A stretch of 64,000 nt of DNA from Hyphomicrobiales bacterium (lineage in GTDB: Bacteria > Pseudomonadota > Alphaproteobacteria > Rhizobiales > Rhizobiaceae): assembly GCA_900473045.1 (NCBI GenBank), contig UCKS01000029.1, positions 1 to 64,000 of the forward strand, given 5' to 3'. Made by a program: the position numbers and the translations under genes. How positions within the stretch are numbered: position 1 is the stretch's first letter; each line of letters starts with the position of its first letter. Below the pieces are notes generated by a model, which had not been told where the DNA came from, did no database searches, and saw only the letters and a list, made by a program, of their open reading frames with translations. Positions 16,818 through 25,384 of this stretch are shown piece after piece.

Positions 16818-17489
16818 GGATATATGCGGCTCTCGCCGGCTCCGTCATATGGAAAAGGATGTCCGCGCAAAACCGCGCGAAATGGTTTGGTGAGGAACGA
16901 TCGGCCGGAAGGTTAGCACCCGCCCATCAGGTTCTGCAGCGTGGAAAACGCTGGCGGCTTCAGGCGATACGCGCGGAAGCTGCGGGAGAGTCGGAAAAAT
17001 CAGCCATCGAAAACTCCCTGGAACCGTGTTGATGATGCGCAACCCTAGATCAGTTGCGCGCGCAGGCCAAGTCAACCCGGAGAAATTTTCGACTGAGTGT
17101 CGAGGTGAGGCATACTTGCAACACCAGCTAGGCCGTGAGTTCCCCTCGCTGAGGAAATTGGCCAGCTGGGGCGGGGCTGGCGGTATGGCCACGAGGCATT
17201 CCCCAGCATGTTTCCGCAAACGGCCGTATGCTGGGGAATGTGTTTGAAGACTTCTCGCCTTTGCCTGACATTGAAGCTTACGCCTCCCAGACATGGAGAT
17301 ACTTCGCGTGGGTTCTGTCAGGTGGATCGCATCCAGACCCGGCGCGGAAACGGCCGCCGCGCTGAAGAGCGGCGGTTCCTCCAGCTGCACCTCATCAATC
17401 ACTTCGACCCTATTCGAGCAAAACGTTCGTTGTCTGCAGTTCGTCTTCTCTCAAGACCCGCAATCCTGACGGTTTTCTGGAAATATTCA
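16818..17489. other. Long intergenic region with one strong dyad
   Basis: These 672 bases carry the promoter region of the exporter gene and the 3' flank of the FtsX-type permease gene. Apart from the dyad at 17197-17240 I recognise no gene, RNA or mobile element. An open frame of 185 codons on the minus strand (16845-17402) is rich in Pro/Ser/Arg without domain-like pattern and is not called. Confidence 0.5.
17197..17240. repeat. Perfect 13-bp inverted repeat
   Basis: CATTCCCCAGCAT (17197-17209) and ATGCTGGGGAATG (17228-17240) are exact reverse complements separated by 18 bases; the spacer holds a smaller dyad GTTT-CCGC-AAAC. It could be an operator, a hairpin in an unannotated transcript or a mobile-element trace. 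No T-run follows. Confidence 0.6.
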
Positions 17490-18689
17490 CTAACCCCGTG
17501 CGCGAAGCGCGGCGGTCAGCGGCAGCCGTGTGGCGGCGATGGCGGGGAGGGCGCCGCCGAGGAGGCCGATGGCAACACCCAGCAAGCCTGATGTCAAGAG
17601 TACATCGGGTGTGACGGCGAGCTGGAAGGCCATCCGGGCGTTGTTGGCACCGATGGTGCTTGCCTGCCAGCCGTTGAAGATCAGCCAGGAGGCGAAGAGG
17701 CCGAGGAGGGCGCCAGCACCCGCAAGCACCATCGCTTCGACCCATGTGCCGAGAAAGGCCGAGAGGCGGCTGAAGCCAAGCGCGCGAACGGTAGCGATCT
17801 CCACAGTCCGGTCGGCAACGGAACTCATCATCGTATTGAGTGCGCCCGCCGTAGCCCCCACCGCCATCAACAGCGCGAGCGGCCAGCCGAACAGGCGGAT
17901 GAGGCTCGCGGTGCGTCCGGACTGTGCGGCATAAAGATCAGCTTCGGAAAGCGCGACGAGCGGAGTGCCCGTGATCGTGGCGATCTTGTCCTGCAAGCGC
18001 TCGAGCGTGGTGGGATCGACAAGGCGGAGTTTCAGGCTTTGTATCTGCCCCTGCCGGTCGAAAGCAGCGCGCACGGCGTCGAGGTCGGCCCATATTTCAG
18101 ATTCGGAGGCGCTACCACGGGCGGAAAAATGGCCCACGACGGTCCAGTCGACCGCACCGAGGCGGACCATATCGCCGACGCGAAGGCCGAACTCGCTGGC
18201 AAGACGGTCCCCGACGGCGATCTCGCGGGCACCCGGTGCAAAGACCCGTCGGGCCGAAAGGCTGATTCCCTCGCGGATCGACGGGCCGGCCGCATCCATG
18301 CCGTGCAAGCCCAGCGTGCGTGCCGTGCCGTCCGCCACCTGCTTCACATCGACGGGCACGACGATCTCGCGGGACAAGATGAGCTTGCCGCCCGCGTCAC
18401 GGAGGGCGCCCAGGTCGCCGGTCATGGCATCGAGCGTGCGGATAACGGCTGCGGGAACATCGGAGCCCATTTCCTGATTGGTACCGCCGCCAAGAATGAC
18501 GGCGACGGAGGGCGAACCGGCGGCGGTCAGTGCTGTCTCGAACCCTCTCGCCATGGACAGGAAACCTGCGAGCACGCAGACGACGAGCGCGACCGACAGG
18601 ATCATGGAGGCGGAAATCGCGAAACGGCGCGGCAGGCTGGAGAGATTGGTCCGGATCATCACGAGTGCTTGTCTGCTGTGGGTGGACAT
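17490..18689 (-). CDS. ABC transporter permease, FtsX/MacB type (second subunit)
   Basis: A 399-residue inner-membrane protein: one helix near the N-terminus (residues about 24-46), a large periplasmic domain, then three helices in the last 150 residues (around ALLMAVGATAGALNTMMSS, AGALLGLFASWLIF and LLGVAIGLLGG). The fold is that of FtsX-like permeases of MacB/LolCE systems. The segment DRTVEIATVRALGFSRL is the conserved coupling loop contacting the ATPase. It lies 5 bases after a related permease gene, so the exporter has two distinct permeases as in DevBCA- or LolCDE-like systems. Confidence 0.85.
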   Translation of the reverse strand: MSTHSRQALVMIRTNLSSLPRRFAISASMILSVALVVCVLAGFLSMARGFETALTAAGSPSVAVILGGGTNQEMGSDVPAAVIRTLDAMTGDLGALRDAGGKLILSREIVVPVDVKQVADGTARTLGLHGMDAAGPSIREGISLSARRVFAPGAREIAVGDRLASEFGLRVGDMVRLGAVDWTVVGHFSARGSASESEIWADLDAVRAAFDRQGQIQSLKLRLVDPTTLERLQDKIATITGTPLVALSEADLYAAQSGRTASLIRLFGWPLALLMAVGATAGALNTMMSSVADRTVEIATVRALGFSRLSAFLGTWVEAMVLAGAGALLGLFASWLIFNGWQASTIGANNARMAFQLAVTPDVLLTSGLLGVAIGLLGGALPAIAATRLPLTAALRARG

Positions 18690-18694
18690 GGGGA

Positions 18695-19837
18695 TTACCT
18701 CGTTCTGAACGCTTTGATGATGGGGGTTCGCACCGCATTGAAGGCAGGCAGCGCACCGGTCGCGAGGCTGACAGTGACGATGATGACCAGCCCTTTGACG
18801 AAAACCGGCGCCGAGAAGACCAGCCCCAATTCCGGGCCGGCAAGTATGGTGGCGAGCTTTGCCAAGGCGAGGCCGAGGCCGCCGCCCACGGCGAAGACGA
18901 ACAGGGTCTCGCCGAGAATGAGCGCCGTGATGCCAAGACGGGAGAAGCCGAGCGTCTTCAGCACACCGATCTCGAATGTGCGTTCGCGGACGGCAATGAC
19001 CATGGTGTTGACGACGATCATCAACAGAGTGACGAAGGCAGCCCCGACCACGAGGTTCATGATCAGGCCAACATCGGCATATTGGCGCAGGAACGCTTCC
19101 AGAAACTGCCGTTCCGATTGCGTGCGTGTCGGTGTGGCGGAGTTCGTGAAAAGGCTATCGAGCCGGGCGGCAAGCTCACCGGGCGCGGTGCCGGCGCGGG
19201 GCTGGACGATGAAGGCATCAACAGTGTCCTTGGCGCGCGCGCGGGCGGCGTTCACGTAATCGTAGCGGGCGATCATGAAATAGGTGTCGGTGGCGGCGTT
19301 TTCGCCCTCGAAGATTCCGGCTATCTCGAAGCTCCAATCGCGACCACCGTCCTCTCTTGGCGTATCGAAGGCGGTGACCGTCACACGCTGGCCGACGCCC
19401 CATCCCTGCGCCTGGACCAAGGCACGGCCGACCAGTACCCTGTCGCGGGCGTGGCCGATTGCCACCACCAGGGCCGGCGTCAACCCCAGGCCCTTGCCGT
19501 TGACGGCCAGCAAGCGGTCGGGATCGGCGGCGTTGATGGCGACGATGTTCTTCTCGACATCGACGAAGCCGCGCAGCCGAGTGACATAGCCAACGGCCGC
19601 AACATCGGGGTCGGCGGCAATGCGCGCCATCCCCGCCATTGGCAGCGGCTGCGTGCGGCCGCCCGCGCTGGTGACGCCAAGAATGTCGTCGCTCGCGCCA
19701 GCCGTCCCTTGCGTTCCATTGAGGAAGCTTGCTGTCAGACCATAGATCAGAAAGGCGACTGCGATGGAGACCATGAGAAGCACAGTGCGCAACGGCTTTC
19801 GCCAGGCATTTTTTCGGGCGAGATCGAAAAAAGTCAT
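18695..19837 (-). CDS. ABC transporter permease, FtsX/MacB type (first subunit)
   Basis: A 380-residue permease with an N-terminal helix (VLLMVSIAVAFLIYG), a periplasmic domain of about 220 residues and three C-terminal helices. The coupling-loop pattern VRERTFEIGVLKTLGFSRLG is present. Its start overlaps the ATPase stop by one base. Together with the neighbouring permease and ATPase it would form a mechanotransmission-type ABC complex that exports a substrate from the inner membrane or periplasm through the adaptor encoded at 20535. Substrate unknown. Confidence 0.86.
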   Translation of the reverse strand: MTFFDLARKNAWRKPLRTVLLMVSIAVAFLIYGLTASFLNGTQGTAGASDDILGVTSAGGRTQPLPMAGMARIAADPDVAAVGYVTRLRGFVDVEKNIVAINAADPDRLLAVNGKGLGLTPALVVAIGHARDRVLVGRALVQAQGWGVGQRVTVTAFDTPREDGGRDWSFEIAGIFEGENAATDTYFMIARYDYVNAARARAKDTVDAFIVQPRAGTAPGELAARLDSLFTNSATPTRTQSERQFLEAFLRQYADVGLIMNLVVGAAFVTLLMIVVNTMVIAVRERTFEIGVLKTLGFSRLGITALILGETLFVFAVGGGLGLALAKLATILAGPELGLVFSAPVFVKGLVIIVTVSLATGALPAFNAVRTPIIKAFRTR

Positions 19838-20538
19838 CAGGCAGCCCTCTTCTCTTCAACGAAATCGCCCTTGTCGAGATGCAGCGTGCGGCGGGCATAG
19901 AGGGCCGCCTGCGGGTCGTGCGTCACCATGACGATGGTTTTTTCCAAGTGCCGGTTGAGGAAGCGCAGCATCTCCAAAACCTCGTCGGCGGACTTGCGGT
20001 CGAGGTCGCCGGTCGGCTCGTCACAGAGCAGCAGGCCCGGATCGGAGACGATCGCACGGGCAATACCGATGCGCTGCTGCTGGCCGCCGGACATCATGGC
20101 CGGATATTGTTTTTCGCGGCCGGCCAACCCGACGAGGTCGAGGACCCTATCGACGCGGATGCGCCGCTCCTTGCGCGTAAGCGGTTTCAGCAGCAGCGGC
20201 AACTCGACGTTCTCGGCTGCCGTCAGCATGGGCAGCAGATTGTAGAACTGGAAGACGATACCCATGTTGTGCGCCCGCCAGGCGGAGCGCGCCGCTTCGC
20301 CCATCTGATCGAGGCGGCTGGTGCCGATCCGCAATGTTCCGCCATCCGGCCGGTCGATCCCGGCCAACATGTTGAGCAACGTCGATTTTCCCGATCCGGA
20401 GGGGCCCATGACAGCGACGAAATCGCCATGTGGGATGGCCAGATCGAGCCCCGAGAAGATGGAAATCGGCTCCCCGCCTATGCGATATCCCTTCCGGATT
20501 CCGCTCAGCGCAATGTAGGGGGTGGCGGTCTCGGTCAT
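19837..20538 (-). CDS. ABC transporter ATPase, LolD/MacB type
   Basis: A 233-residue ATPase with Walker A GPSGSGKST, signature MSGGQQQR, Walker B LLLCDEPTGDLD and the switch histidine in VTHDPQ. The length and the DEPTGDLD motif are typical of the LolD/MacB/FtsE branch that works with FtsX-like permeases. It overlaps the adaptor gene upstream by 4 bases and the permease gene downstream by one, so the four genes form one operon. Confidence 0.9.
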   Translation of the reverse strand: MTETATPYIALSGIRKGYRIGGEPISIFSGLDLAIPHGDFVAVMGPSGSGKSTLLNMLAGIDRPDGGTLRIGTSRLDQMGEAARSAWRAHNMGIVFQFYNLLPMLTAAENVELPLLLKPLTRKERRIRVDRVLDLVGLAGREKQYPAMMSGGQQQRIGIARAIVSDPGLLLCDEPTGDLDRKSADEVLEMLRFLNRHLEKTIVMVTHDPQAALYARRTLHLDKGDFVEEKRAA

Positions 20539-21656
20539 TGTGTTGATCCTTCTGCTTCATCAAGGGTAAGGCGAATGCGGGCCGCCATATTTGGACGGAT
20601 GCCGCGGGGCGGATCAGCAAGCGACAGGCGCAGCGTGACGGTGCCCTTTTCGGCGGAGGTGACGGGCGCCAGCCGCAGAACGGCAACGTCGAAGGGTTGC
20701 TCGGGGAAGCCGTCGAGTACCGCTTGGCCACGGAGTCCAGGCTTCAGGGCGGCAATGGTGGTTTCCGCCACATCGGCGTCGATGACGAGGCTTTTGGTAT
20801 CGGTGATCGTGAGCAGGCTCTGGCTTTCGCGGACACTGTCGATGCGTGCCAGCACCGTGTCGCCGACACGGGCATCGAGACGGGTGACCGTACCGGCAAA
20901 CGGCGCGCGAACGGTCAGTTCGGCCACCCTTTCCTCGGCGATGCGAATGGCGAGATCGGCGCTGTCTGCAGATTGCCGTGCTTGCGCCACCGCGTTTAAT
21001 GCCCTCTCCGTCGTGGCGCGTGCGTCTTCCAGCGCCTGTCTCGACGTCGCGTCGCGGACAGCGAGGATTTCAGTGCGATCCAGCAGGCTTCGGACTTGCG
21101 CAAGATCGATATTGTGCGCGGCAAGGACCAGTTCCGCCTGAGCCTTCGCAGCACGTGCTTGTTCAAGCGCGAAACGGGCGCCAGCATCCTCAAGTGTCAC
21201 CAGGATCTGGCCCGCTTCGACAGCGTCGCCTAGCATCGCGGCGATCTCTGTGATCCGGCCTTCATATTTGGCGAACACCACCGTCATGCGCGGCGCAACG
21301 ACGTAGCCGGAGCCAGTGATCTCGCGCCCGGCCGGGATGGGATTACGGACGGTGGATTGTCCTGCGATGCGCTCGCCCTGGGTTTGCGTCACAGGGACGG
21401 GGTCGGCAGCCGCATGCTCCGGTTCTGGTACGGCACCGAACATGGTTTCGAACTGGCGAACCACGTCTGGTTGATAGAGAACGATACCGGCGGCGACTGC
21501 GAGCATCAGCACGCAAAAGCAGGCAGGCAGGGCGAGACGCCGAAGTATCGGCTTCGGTTCCTGAGTGTCGTGGGGGACGGCTTCAAGCGATAGCGAGTTG
21601 AGCGTCTCGGCGCGATTTCGGCCGTATTCGGTGGTGATATCGAAATGTGTGTTCAT
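20535..21656 (-). CDS. Periplasmic adaptor (HlyD/RND-type membrane fusion protein)
   Basis: A 373-residue membrane fusion protein. A cytoplasmic N-terminus of about 40 residues is followed by one membrane anchor (FCVLMLAVAAGIVLYQ) and a periplasmic part with the biotinyl-lipoyl-like halves (residues about 120-150 and 235-260) around an alpha-helical hairpin rich in Ala, Gln and Arg. It would bridge the ABC complex to an outer-membrane channel. The start is uncertain: ATG 21656 is used, with ATGs 9 and 12 bases upstream also in frame and no clear ribosome-binding site for any. It begins 46 bases after the regulator gene ends. Confidence 0.83.
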   Translation of the reverse strand: MNTHFDITTEYGRNRAETLNSLSLEAVPHDTQEPKPILRRLALPACFCVLMLAVAAGIVLYQPDVVRQFETMFGAVPEPEHAAADPVPVTQTQGERIAGQSTVRNPIPAGREITGSGYVVAPRMTVVFAKYEGRITEIAAMLGDAVEAGQILVTLEDAGARFALEQARAAKAQAELVLAAHNIDLAQVRSLLDRTEILAVRDATSRQALEDARATTERALNAVAQARQSADSADLAIRIAEERVAELTVRAPFAGTVTRLDARVGDTVLARIDSVRESQSLLTITDTKSLVIDADVAETTIAALKPGLRGQAVLDGFPEQPFDVAVLRLAPVTSAEKGTVTLRLSLADPPRGIRPNMAARIRLTLDEAEGSTQ

Positions 21657-21702
21657 ACCGGGCATCATGACCGGCGAGGCCGCAAGCGCGACCTGGAACG
21701 CG

Positions 21703-22746
21703 TTATGGGTCGTGCTTGATCGCGATCGGGGACATCGCCGCCTTCCGCTCACGCCATTCGAGGGGCGCCATTTCGGTGACGCGGCGGAATTCTCGGTTGA
21801 AGTTGGACTTGGTCTGGAAGCCCACCTCGAACATGATCTCTGTCACGGCCTTGTCCGTTTCGACGAGCAGTGCACAGGCCTCGGCGATGCGGTGCTCGTT
21901 GACGTATTGCGAAACGTTCTTGCCGGTCGCCCGGTTGATCGCCGAGGAAATCTGCCGGGCCGGTATGCCCAGCTTGCGCGCGAGCCGATCGAGGTTGAGA
22001 TCGGCATCGCGATAGGCGCGCTTGGCCGCCATCAACGCCTCGATGGCCGACAGCGTCTCCTTTTCCCCGCCCGTATCAGACCGCACGGCGGCTTCGACAG
22101 TCTCCGTCACCGCGTGGCTTCGGCTCGCGGTTGCAGCGGCAATCGACAGAATGATCAGCGAGGCAAGATTTCCGGCCGCAATCAACGGTGGGGAATGTTC
22201 TCCCCGCATCCAGGTCAAGTCGAAAAACACGAACGTATCGATGGCTGCGGATAAGAGCAGCGCAAACGCGGCAAAGAGGATGGCGCGGTAGGCGGGCGCG
22301 GCGTCTTCAAAAGGTGCGAGGCGCAACGCATCTGCTCCGGGCTGCATCAAAAGCAGGATCGCAACCGCATAGGCAAGGAAGTTCAGCACGAGAGCCATGT
22401 CGATGGCGTCGCGCCAAGTTGCGAGCAACACGACGATGGTCAACATGGGAACGGCATGGAGAAAGAGCCGGCCCGCCACGGGAGTACGGCTCCTGCGCAC
22501 CAACTCAGTCACCCCCGCATAGGCGAGCGGCGGCACGGTGGCCGCAGTCACTGGCGCGAGATACATGACGGCGCCCCGCACGCCATATCCCCAGCGCAGG
22601 CCAGAGAGCAGCGACAGGAATGCGCTGACGAGGATAAGCGCCAAAAAAGGCCGGTTTGCAGGCCGCTCATCGCCGTGCCGCACGGCGGCAACGAAGAGAA
22701 CGATCAGCAAGATGGAGACAACGAAAGGAAGCTGAACGAACGGCAT
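21703..22746 (-). CDS. AraC-family regulator with a membrane-embedded N-terminus
   Basis: A 347-residue protein. The first 205 residues contain about seven hydrophobic stretches (for example FVVSILLIVLFVAAV, PFLALILVSAFLSLL, LTIVVLLATW and LASLIILSIAAA), so this part should span the membrane. The last 105 residues are an AraC-type double helix-turn-helix (LNLDRLARKLGIPARQISSA and VTEIMFEVGFQTKSNFNREF). Such proteins are thought to sense an envelope or periplasmic signal and bind DNA directly. It is the first gene of the exporter operon and probably controls it. Substrate or signal unknown. Confidence 0.87.
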   Translation of the reverse strand: MPFVQLPFVVSILLIVLFVAAVRHGDERPANRPFLALILVSAFLSLLSGLRWGYGVRGAVMYLAPVTAATVPPLAYAGVTELVRRSRTPVAGRLFLHAVPMLTIVVLLATWRDAIDMALVLNFLAYAVAILLLMQPGADALRLAPFEDAAPAYRAILFAAFALLLSAAIDTFVFFDLTWMRGEHSPPLIAAGNLASLIILSIAAATASRSHAVTETVEAAVRSDTGGEKETLSAIEALMAAKRAYRDADLNLDRLARKLGIPARQISSAINRATGKNVSQYVNEHRIAEACALLVETDKAVTEIMFEVGFQTKSNFNREFRRVTEMAPLEWRERKAAMSPIAIKHDP

Positions 22747-22924
22747 GAAAATCCGGTGCGGGAATGGAGGGAAGACGTTTCAGCCATCCTGCCCTGCATG
22801 ACAAGCTCGCGCGACCTTTATCATGTTTCATGCCATACAGAATGACCGAACTGTTTTGGCCTTTGCACCGATATCAACTTGCGCGCCAGGTCAGCCGCAA
22901 CATCATCCCTTTCACTGAAATAAC

Positions 22925-25339
22925 TCAGCGCCGCAATCGCTGTCCCCGGTCTGCGGGCTGGATCAGGTTGGCCACAATCCTGAAAGCGCCGGGCACGAGC
23001 TTATCAAGCTGGTGGTGCAAAACGAGGCTGACATGGGTATGCCGCCCCTTGCCAATCTCTGCCGAGATAAGTGCACCTTCGAGCGGATTTTCGCCCGGAT
23101 CGTTCATCGATAGCAGAGGTTGATATGCCTCGTGCCAACGTGCCGCGAAATAAAGTCCGCGCTCCTTGTCCCACCCATGCCAATCGCTGGCCTCGATCTT
23201 GTTCGGACCGATCATCAGCGGGTGCTCCGGCATCAGAACGTCGACAACCGCTGCTGGATCGGTGACCCGCCAGCGTACGGAGGGCGAGCCGATCTCGATG
23301 TTCAGCGGTGGCGTTTCAGCCGGGTTCCAGCCATCGGAAGGCCGATGATAAAGCGTCACGAGGTGCCCGCCGTTTTCCACGAAACGATGAAGCCGCGAGG
23401 TGGCCACTTTCAGATCCTTGCGGATGTCGAAGGTGAAAATGCCGACAACGATCGTCGTGAATGCCGAGAGATCGCCGGCCATTGCCGCTTCGTCCAGTTC
23501 GGTCACGTCGACGCCCATGCGGTGAAGCCAGAGACCGACGCGATCAGCGCCACCGCCGACATAACCGACCTTGGCTCCCGTCGGCAGCTTCAAGTCGAGA
23601 GCGAGAACGGACAGGGTCTCGGCTTCCCGAAACGCGGAGCGTCCGATATGGGGATAGGCAATCGGCGTCACTCGCATCGCGGGCTGACCGTCGATCATTG
23701 GTGTAAGCACGGTCAAGCCGGGTGCCATGGAGGCTGGCGCCTTCACATGGAAACCGCCAACACGCCGATCGACAGACCAGCCTTCCGGCGCAGAGAAATC
23801 GATATGCGCCTCGGTGCCTTTTGCTTTCACGTCCCACTGGCGGAGCGTGGCATCAAGCGGGAGGATGATGGCATTTGGCGACAACACCAGCGAGTGGGCC
23901 GGAGCAACGGACAGGGGCTCCTCAAGATCGACGCGCATCTTGACCATGCGGCCATCGATTTCCGTAGAGATTTCCGCAAACGCATCGCCGTTGCCGCCCA
24001 TGCTTGACCAGGCTGGAGCGTATTGCGGAGATAATGGCGCATCCGTTGTGGCGGCTAAGCCAAAGACGATCTGATCGTCAGGGCCTGGCTGCCGGGTGGC
24101 CGATACGCCGGCGGGCAGATGGAGATCGGTTTTCAGAAGCGCACCGCCACCTGTATGCAGCGTCAAAAACCCTTGGGCGCCGGGCCACAGAGTTGCCGGC
24201 GTCGCGACAGCCCTGACGGCAATACCCTGAGCGGCAAAGAGTGCAGTGTCGATGTGTGACAGCGTGCGCTCAAGCCGATGTCCATGCAGATCCAGCAGGG
24301 TTGTATTCCCGGCCGCAAGAGCCTCATCGATCGAGCCGGCCGCCTGCAGCAGCGCTTTGGAAATGCGGGCGGTGTCGGGGAAACTGTCGATGGCTTCGGC
24401 GATCCTGGCATCGGCCGTCCCTAGCACGTCGACAACAGTCTGGGACACGCCGGACTGCTCACCAAGCTGGGCAAGCGTGGTGGGCAGGCCATCGAAGATG
24501 GACGTTTCGTTTCCGACGCCGGTTACGGCGTATCTGAGATGCAGCGGCCAATCTTTGCGCGGCCGGTCGCGCCAGCGGCCCATGCCTTGAGAGGCATGAT
24601 AATAACGTGACCACTCGCCGATATGATCATAGCTCGCACCCGTGGCCCGTTCCACGCCGGATGCCTCGATCAGAAGGGTGGCGAGGGGCGGCGGTACCTC
24701 GTCGTCATAGGTATCGCCGCCGCCGGACCAGGCCGGCAGATAGAATTTCGAAACCGCCCATGGTTTCAAGCCTTCGGACATATGCTCCGGAAATGCTGTG
24801 GGATCGGCGGCCAGGCGGAGAGCCGTCTCGGCCGCCCGTGTCATCGCCCGGTGATGGCCATGCTGACCCGGGACGTCGAGAAATGTCGGTAGCACGATAT
24901 CTGGCCGTTCGGTTCGATAGGCGCGCACCAGCCGCTCAACCGTTCTCGGTTCACCCCAACGGGCAAAGGTCTGGTCGCCATCCTTGGAGAACCCGAAATC
25001 ATGAACCGGATCGTCCGGTCCATGCCCCAGCCAGTGAATATCGGCGTCGAGTTCACGTGCGGCCTCTTCCATTTCGCGGCTGCGCACGACGCCCAACGCG
25101 CCGAGCCGCTCCGGGCCGAGGGTGCTCTGGCCGCCTTCGCCGCGCGTGGAGCAGGCAATCACAACGCGCATGCCGAGCGCCAAGCGAAGATAGGCGAGCA
25201 GACTGCTATGCTCATCGTCCGGATGGGCGCCGCTGTTCATGATGCTAACGGTAGAATTCAGCCGGGAAAGAGCCCGATGCAGGCCGATCAACGAAGGGTT
25301 CTGTTTCTGTCTCTCGATACGCTCGCGATCGGTCAGCAT
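22925..25339 (-). CDS. Large PIG-L family deacetylase
   Basis: An 804-residue protein. The N-terminal third is a PIG-L/LmbE zinc deacetylase domain: AHPDDE at residues 38-43 gives the zinc ligands and general base, STRGEGGQ follows, and GHHRAM supplies the third ligand. PIG-L enzymes remove N-acetyl groups from GlcNAc conjugates or similar amino sugars. The remaining 500 residues contain beta-rich segments (residues about 370-560) and a C-terminal part resembling a class-I-glutamine-amidotransferase-like fold (GGHLVTLYHRP), neither with a certain role. There is no signal peptide. ATG 25339 follows GGGAGAG by 5 bases. The gene lies 45 bases behind the ROK regulator gene on the same strand and back to back with a sugar importer operon. 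Confidence 0.83.
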   Translation of the reverse strand: MLTDRERIERQKQNPSLIGLHRALSRLNSTVSIMNSGAHPDDEHSSLLAYLRLALGMRVVIACSTRGEGGQSTLGPERLGALGVVRSREMEEAARELDADIHWLGHGPDDPVHDFGFSKDGDQTFARWGEPRTVERLVRAYRTERPDIVLPTFLDVPGQHGHHRAMTRAAETALRLAADPTAFPEHMSEGLKPWAVSKFYLPAWSGGGDTYDDEVPPPLATLLIEASGVERATGASYDHIGEWSRYYHASQGMGRWRDRPRKDWPLHLRYAVTGVGNETSIFDGLPTTLAQLGEQSGVSQTVVDVLGTADARIAEAIDSFPDTARISKALLQAAGSIDEALAAGNTTLLDLHGHRLERTLSHIDTALFAAQGIAVRAVATPATLWPGAQGFLTLHTGGGALLKTDLHLPAGVSATRQPGPDDQIVFGLAATTDAPLSPQYAPAWSSMGGNGDAFAEISTEIDGRMVKMRVDLEEPLSVAPAHSLVLSPNAIILPLDATLRQWDVKAKGTEAHIDFSAPEGWSVDRRVGGFHVKAPASMAPGLTVLTPMIDGQPAMRVTPIAYPHIGRSAFREAETLSVLALDLKLPTGAKVGYVGGGADRVGLWLHRMGVDVTELDEAAMAGDLSAFTTIVVGIFTFDIRKDLKVATSRLHRFVENGGHLVTLYHRPSDGWNPAETPPLNIEIGSPSVRWRVTDPAAVVDVLMPEHPLMIGPNKIEASDWHGWDKERGLYFAARWHEAYQPLLSMNDPGENPLEGALISAEIGKGRHTHVSLVLHHQLDKLVPGAFRIVANLIQPADRGQRLRR

Positions 25340-25384
25340 GCTCTCTCCCACTATCTCTTCTTGTCTGCTGTCGGCCAGCCCGGT

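Noticed and set aside
16845-17402. Possible 185-residue protein on the minus strand
   Set aside because: Composition is rich in Pro, Ser and Arg without secondary-structure rhythm, no family resemblance, no good start site.
18039-19900. Long plus-strand frames opposite the FtsX permeases
   Set aside because: Low-complexity Asp/Gly/Arg-rich translations antisense to well-supported permease genes.
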